From assembly GCF_029227915.1 (NCBI RefSeq), contig NC_079887.1, positions 434,001-498,000 on the forward strand: 64,000 bases of DNA, in the 5' to 3' direction. Of this stretch, positions 59,411 to 64,000 are shown one piece after another; position 1 is the first letter of the stretch; each line of letters starts with the position of its first letter. A model generated the notes under the pieces. That model was not told the origin of the DNA, did not search any database, and saw only the letters and a program-made list of their open reading frames with translations. This DNA comes from Hydractinia symbiolongicarpus (lineage: Eukaryota > Cnidaria > Hydrozoa > Anthoathecata > Hydractiniidae). Position numbers and translations under genes: made by a program.

Positions 59411-62400
59411 AAACTGCTTTTATTCAGCGTCTCATCAAAAATGAAAACATTTTTGAAAACTACAAGTCTCATGCGTTTTAGTGGTGAAAAAATAATTTTA
59501 AAAATCGTTCGGGAAATGAGTTTACTTCCTGGGTACTTTCTTTGTATACTTTTGACTATACGGGCCAAGCCGGGATTTACTGGAAATCGCGGGTTTTCGT
59601 TTGCCGGCGATTAAACTGCTTTTATTCAGCGTCTCATCAAAAATGAAAACATTTTTGAAAACTACAAGTCTTATGCGTTTTAGTGGTGAAAAAATAATTT
59701 AAAAAATCGTTCTGGAAATGAGCTTACTCCCTGGGTACTTTCTTTGTATAATTTTGACTATACGGGCCGAATCCGGGATTTAAGGAAATCGCAGGTTTTC
59801 GTTTGCCGGCAATTAAACTGCTTTTATTCAGCGTCTCATCAAAAATGAAAACATTTTTGAAAACTACAAGTCTCATGGGCTTTAGTGGTGAAAAAATAAT
59901 TTAAAAAATCCATCTGGAAATGAGTTTACTCACAGGGTACTTTCTTTGTATACTTTTGACTATACGGGTCAGGCCCGGGATTTACGGGAAATCGCGGGCT
60001 TTCGTTTGCCGGCGATTAAACTTCTTTTATTCAGCGTCTCATTAAAAATGAAAACATTTTTAAAAACTACAAGTCTTATGCGTTTTAGTGGTGAAGAAAT
60101 AATTTAAAAAATCATTCTGGAAATGAATTTACTCCCTAGGTACTTTCTTTGTATACTTTTGACTATACGGGCCGAGTCCGGGATTTAGGGAAATCGCAGG
60201 TTTTCGTTTGCCGGCGATTAAACTGCTTTTATTCAGTGTCTCATCAAAAATGAAAACATTTTTGAAAACTACAAGTCTCATGCGTTTTAGTGGTGAAAAA
60301 ATAATTTAAAAAATCGTTCGGGAAATGAGTTTACTTCCTGGGTACTTTCTTTGTATACTTTTGACTATACGGGCCAAGCCGGGATTTACGGGAAATCGCG
60401 GGTTTTCGTTTGCCGGCGATTAAACTTCTTTTATTCAGCGTCTCATCAAAAATGAAAACATTTTTAAAAATTACAAGTCTCATGGGCTTTAGTGGTGAAA
60501 AAATAATTTAAAAAATCCTTCTGGAAATGAGTTTACTCACAGGGTACTTTCTTTGTATACATTCGACTATACGTGCCAAGCCCGGGATTTACGGGAAATC
60601 GCGGGTTTTCGTTTGCCGGCGATTAAACTTCTTTTATTCAGCGTCTCATCAAAAATGAAAACATTTTTGAAAACTACAAGTCTCATGCGTTTTAGTGGTG
60701 AAAAAATAATTTAAAAAATCGTTCGGGAAATGAGTTTACTCTCTGGGTACTTTCTTTGTTTACTTTTGACTATACGGGCCGAGTCCGGGATTTACGGGAA
60801 ATCGCGGATTTTCGTTTGCCGGCGATTAAACTTCTTTTTTTCAGCGTCCCATCAAATATGAAAATATTTTTGAAAACTACAAGTCTCATGCGTTTAGTGG
60901 TAAAAAAATAATATAAAAAATCGTTCGGCAAATGAGTTTACTACCTGGGTACTTTCTTTGTATACTTTTGACTATACGGGCCAAGCCCGGGATTTACGGG
61001 AAATCGCGGGTTTTCGTTTGCCGGCGATTAAACTTCTTTTATTCAGCGTCTCATCAAAACTGAAAACATTTTTAAAAACTACAAGTCTTATGCGTTTTAG
61101 TGGTGAAAAAATAATTTAAAAAATCGTTCTGGAAATGAGCTTACTCCCTGGGTACTTTCTTTGTATACTTTTGACTGTACGGGCCGAGTCCGGGATTTAA
61201 GGAAATCGCAGGTTTTCGTTTGCCGGCGATTAAACTGCTTTTTATCAGCGTCTCATCAAAAATGAAAACATTTTTAAAAACTACAAGTCTCATGCGTTTT
61301 AGTGGTGAAAAAATAATTTAAAAAATCGTTCGGGAAATGAGTTTACTCCCTGGGTACTTTCTTTGTTATCTTTTGACTATACGGGCCAAGCCGGGATTTA
61401 CGGGAAATCGCAGGTTTTCGTTTGCCGGCGATTAAACTTCTTTTATTCAGCGTCTCATCAAAAATGAAAACATTTTTAAAAACTACAAGTCTTATGCGTT
61501 TTAGTGGTGAAAAAATAATTTAAAAAATCGTTCGGGAAATGAGTTTACTCACAGGGTACTTTCTTTGTATACATTCGACTATACGTGCCAAGCCCGGGAT
61601 TTACGGGAAATCGCGGGTTTTCGTTTGCCGGAGATTAAACTGCTTTTATTCAGCGTCTCATCAAAAATGAAAACATTCTTGAAAACTACAAGTCTCATGC
61701 GTTTTAGTGGTAAAAAAATAACATAAAAAATCGTTCGGGAAATGAGTTTACTCCCTGTGTACTTTCTTTGTATACTTTTGACTATACGGGCCAAGCCCGG
61801 GATTTACGGGAAATCGCGGGTTTTCGTTTGCCGGCGATTAAACTTCTTTTATTTAGCGTCTCACCAAAAATGAAAACATTTTTAAAAACTACAAGTCTTA
61901 TGCGTTTTAGTGGTGAAAAAATAATTTAAAAAATCGTTCTGGAAATGAGTTTACTCCCTGGGTACTTTCTTTGTATACTTTTGACTATACGGGCCGAGTC
62001 CGGGATTTGGGGAAATCGCAGGTTTTCGTTTGCCGGCGATTAAACTGCTTTTATACAGCGTCTCATCAAAAATGAAAACATTTTTGAAAACTGCAAGTCT
62101 CATGCGTTTTAGTGGTGAAAAAATAATTTAAAAAATCGTTCGGGAAATGAGTTTACTCCCTGGGTACTTTCTTTGTATACTTTTGACCATACGGGCCAAG
62201 CCGGGATTTACGGGAAATCGCGGGTTTTCGTTTGCCGGCGATTAAACTTCTTTTATTCAGCGTCTCATCAAAAATGAAAACATTTTTAAAAACTACAAGT
62301 CTTATGCGTTTTAGTGGTGAAAAAATAATTTAAAAAATCGTTCCGGAAATGAGTTTACTCACAGGGTACTTTCTTTGTATACATTCGACGGTACGTGCCA

Positions 62401-64000
62401 AGCCCGGGATTTACGGGAAATCGCGGGTTTTCGTTTGCCGGCGATTAAACTTCTTTTATTCAGCGTCTCATCAAAAATGAAAACATTTTTAAAAATTACA
62501 AGTCTCATGGGCTTTAGTGGTGAAAAAATAATTTAAAAAATCCTTCTGAAAATGAGTTTACTCACAGGGTACTTTCTTTGTATACATTCGACTATACGTG
62601 CCAAGCCCGGGATTTACGGGAAATCGCGGGTTTTCGTTTGCCGGCGATTAAACTTCTTTTATTCAGCGTCTCATCAAAAATGAAAACATTTTTGAAAACT
62701 ACAAGTCTCATGCGTTTTAGTGGTGAAAAAATAATTTAAAAAATCGTTCGGGAAATGAGTTTACTCTCTGGGTACTTTCTTTGTATACTTTTGACTATAC
62801 GGGCCGAGTCCGGGATTTACGGGAAATCGCGGATTTTCGTTTGCCGGCGATTAAACTTCTTTTTTTCAGCGTCCCATCAAATATGAAAATATTTTTGAAA
62901 ACTACAAGTCTCATGCGTTTAGTGGTAAAAAAATAATATAAAAAATCGTTCGGGAAATGAGTTTACTACCTGGGTACTTTCTTTGTATACTTTTGACTAT
63001 ACGGGCCAAGCCCGGGATTTACGGGAAATCGCGGGTTTTCGTTTGACGGCGATTAAACTTCTTTTATTCAGCGTCTCATGAAAACTGAAAACATTTTTAA
63101 AAACTACAAGTCTTATGCGTTTTAGTGGTGAAAAAATAATTTAAAAAATCGTTCTGGAAATGAGCTTACTCCCTGGGTACTTTCTTTGTATACTTTTGAC
63201 TATACGGGCCGAGTCCGGGATTTAAGGAAATCGCAGGTTTTCGTTTGCCGGCGATTAAACTGCTTTTATTCAGCGTCTCATCAAAAATGAAAACATTTTT
63301 AAAAACCACAAGTCTCATGCGTTTTAGTGGTGAAAAATTAATTTAAAAAATCGTTCGGGAAATGAGTTTACTCCCTGGGTACTTTCTTTGTTATCTTTTG
63401 ACTATACGGGCCAAGCCGGGATTTACGGGAAATCGCGGGTTTTCGTTTGCCGGCGATTAAACTTCTTTTATTCAGCGTCTCATCAAAAATGAAAACATTT
63501 TTAAAAACTACAAGTCTTATGCGTTTTAGTGGTGAAAAAATAATTTAAAAAATCGTTTGGAAAATGAGTTTACTCACAGGGTACTTTCTTTGTATACATT
63601 CGACTATACGTGCCAAGCCCGGGATTTACGGGAAATCGCGGGTTTTCGTTTGCCGGAGATTAAACTGCTTTTATTTAGCGTCTCATCAAAAATGAAAACA
63701 TTCTTGAAAACTACAAGTCTCATGCGTTTTAGTGGTAAAAAAATAGTATAAAAAATCGTTCGGGAAATGAGTTTACTCCCTGGGTACTTTCTTTGTATAC
63801 TTTTGACTATACGGGCCGAGTCTGGGATTTACGGGAAATCGCAGATTTTCGTTTGCCGGCGAATAACTTCTTTTATTCAGCGTCCCATCAAATATGAAAA
63901 TATTTTTGAAAACTACAAGTCTCATGCGTTTAGTGGTAAAAAATAATATAAAAAATCGTTCGGGAAATGAGTTTACTCCCTGTATACTTTCTTTGTATAC
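59411..64000 (+). repeat. 2,025-bp decamer duplication to the window end
   Basis: TTTAAAAATTACAAGTCTC at 60,468 and 62,493, GAGCTTACTCCCTGGG at 61,135 and 63,160, TTTGTTATCTTTTGAC near 61,363 and 63,388, and GCCGGAGATTAAACTGC at 61,627 and 63,652 are all 2,025 bp apart (ten monomers minus 5 bp). The segment before 60,450 holds mixed monomers (CTGCTTTTATTCAGTGTC, GGTCAGGCCCGG). The window ends inside a monomer, so the right end of the array is not seen. Confidence 0.86.

Larger units (their letters stand above)
25623..64000 (+). repeat. Satellite array, right arm (203-bp monomers, plus orientation)
   Basis: About 189 head-to-tail copies of the same monomer as the left arm, reverse-complemented. 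Landmarks in order are GGGAAATGAGTTTACTCCC, GGGTACTTTCTTTGTATAC, TTTTGACTATACGGGCC, GGGATTTACGGGAAATCGCG, TTTTCGTTTGCCGGCGATTA, TTATTCAGCGTCTCATC, AACTACAAGTCTCATGCG and TTTTAGTGGTGAAAAAATAA. Every few hundred bases the same set returns, to the last base of the window, which ends just after a GTATAC. The array therefore continues to the right. No gene, mobile element or unique island interrupts it. Variant subfamilies seen in the left arm also occur here, so both arms come from one array family. Confidence 0.98.

Noticed and set aside
1-64000. CRISPR array (regular direct repeats)
   Set aside because: The whole 203-bp unit is repeated; there are no unique spacers, no short constant repeat, and no cas genes.
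1-64000. Transposon, LTR or rolling-circle element origin
   Set aside because: No transposase, reverse transcriptase, integrase or Rep reading frame, no terminal repeats and no target duplications are visible anywhere.
1-64000. Telomeric or ribosomal repeats
   Set aside because: No TTAGGG, TTAGG or TTTAGGG type tracts and no rRNA-like sequence; GGGATTTAGGG in some monomers is a single local variant and not a tandem tract.

Overview
The whole 64 kb window is one tandem satellite-DNA array. It is made of about 315 copies of a monomer close to 203 bp (about 38% GC). I find no protein-coding gene, tRNA, rRNA, transposon, CRISPR array or unique spacer. The array runs off both ends of the window. 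Such arrays are typical of eukaryotic heterochromatin (centromeric, pericentromeric or subtelomeric). I do not recognise the satellite family, so species and chromosome position stay open. CpG is not depleted in the consensus (11 CpG per monomer, observed/expected about 1.5). That would fit a genome with little cytosine methylation of repeats, such as many invertebrates, but this is only an inference.

Layout: bases 1-25,622 hold monomers in one orientation (called minus here). Bases 25,623-64,000 hold the same monomer in the opposite orientation (called plus). The switch is a clean head-on junction inside a monomer. A perfect 17-bp inverted repeat (25,606-25,622 with 25,702-25,718) surrounds a 79-nt loop. 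Both flanks carry the same variant monomers in mirrored order and the same 1,218-bp six-monomer period, but the copies have diverged. This looks like an old inversion or fold-back duplication inside the array rather than a simple assembly fold-back.

Within each arm the monomers are organised into local higher-order repeats whose period changes every few kb. Left arm: 1,212 bp (6-mer), 607 bp (3-mer), about 1,624 bp (8-mer), 808 bp (4-mer) with a 2,023-bp 10-mer, 1,419 bp (7-mer), a second 609-bp domain, 406 bp (2-mer) and 1,218 bp (6-mer). Right arm: mirrored 1,218 bp, 607 bp, 1,420 bp, 2,023 bp, a 525-bp unit carrying a deleted monomer, 1,619/811 bp, 607 bp, a block present five times at irregular spacing, 1,217 bp, 2,632 bp and 2,025 bp. 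This mosaic is what repeated unequal exchange or amplification produces.

Inside the monomer, one half is GC-rich with CGGG repeated about every 10 bp. The other half is AT-rich and carries a near-invariant 9-bp dyad (TCAAAAATG / CATTTTTGA). The short open frames scattered through the window are by-products of the repeat: they start at TTG, GTG or ATG inside the monomer, recur with the monomer in both arms, and are broken by monomer indels.
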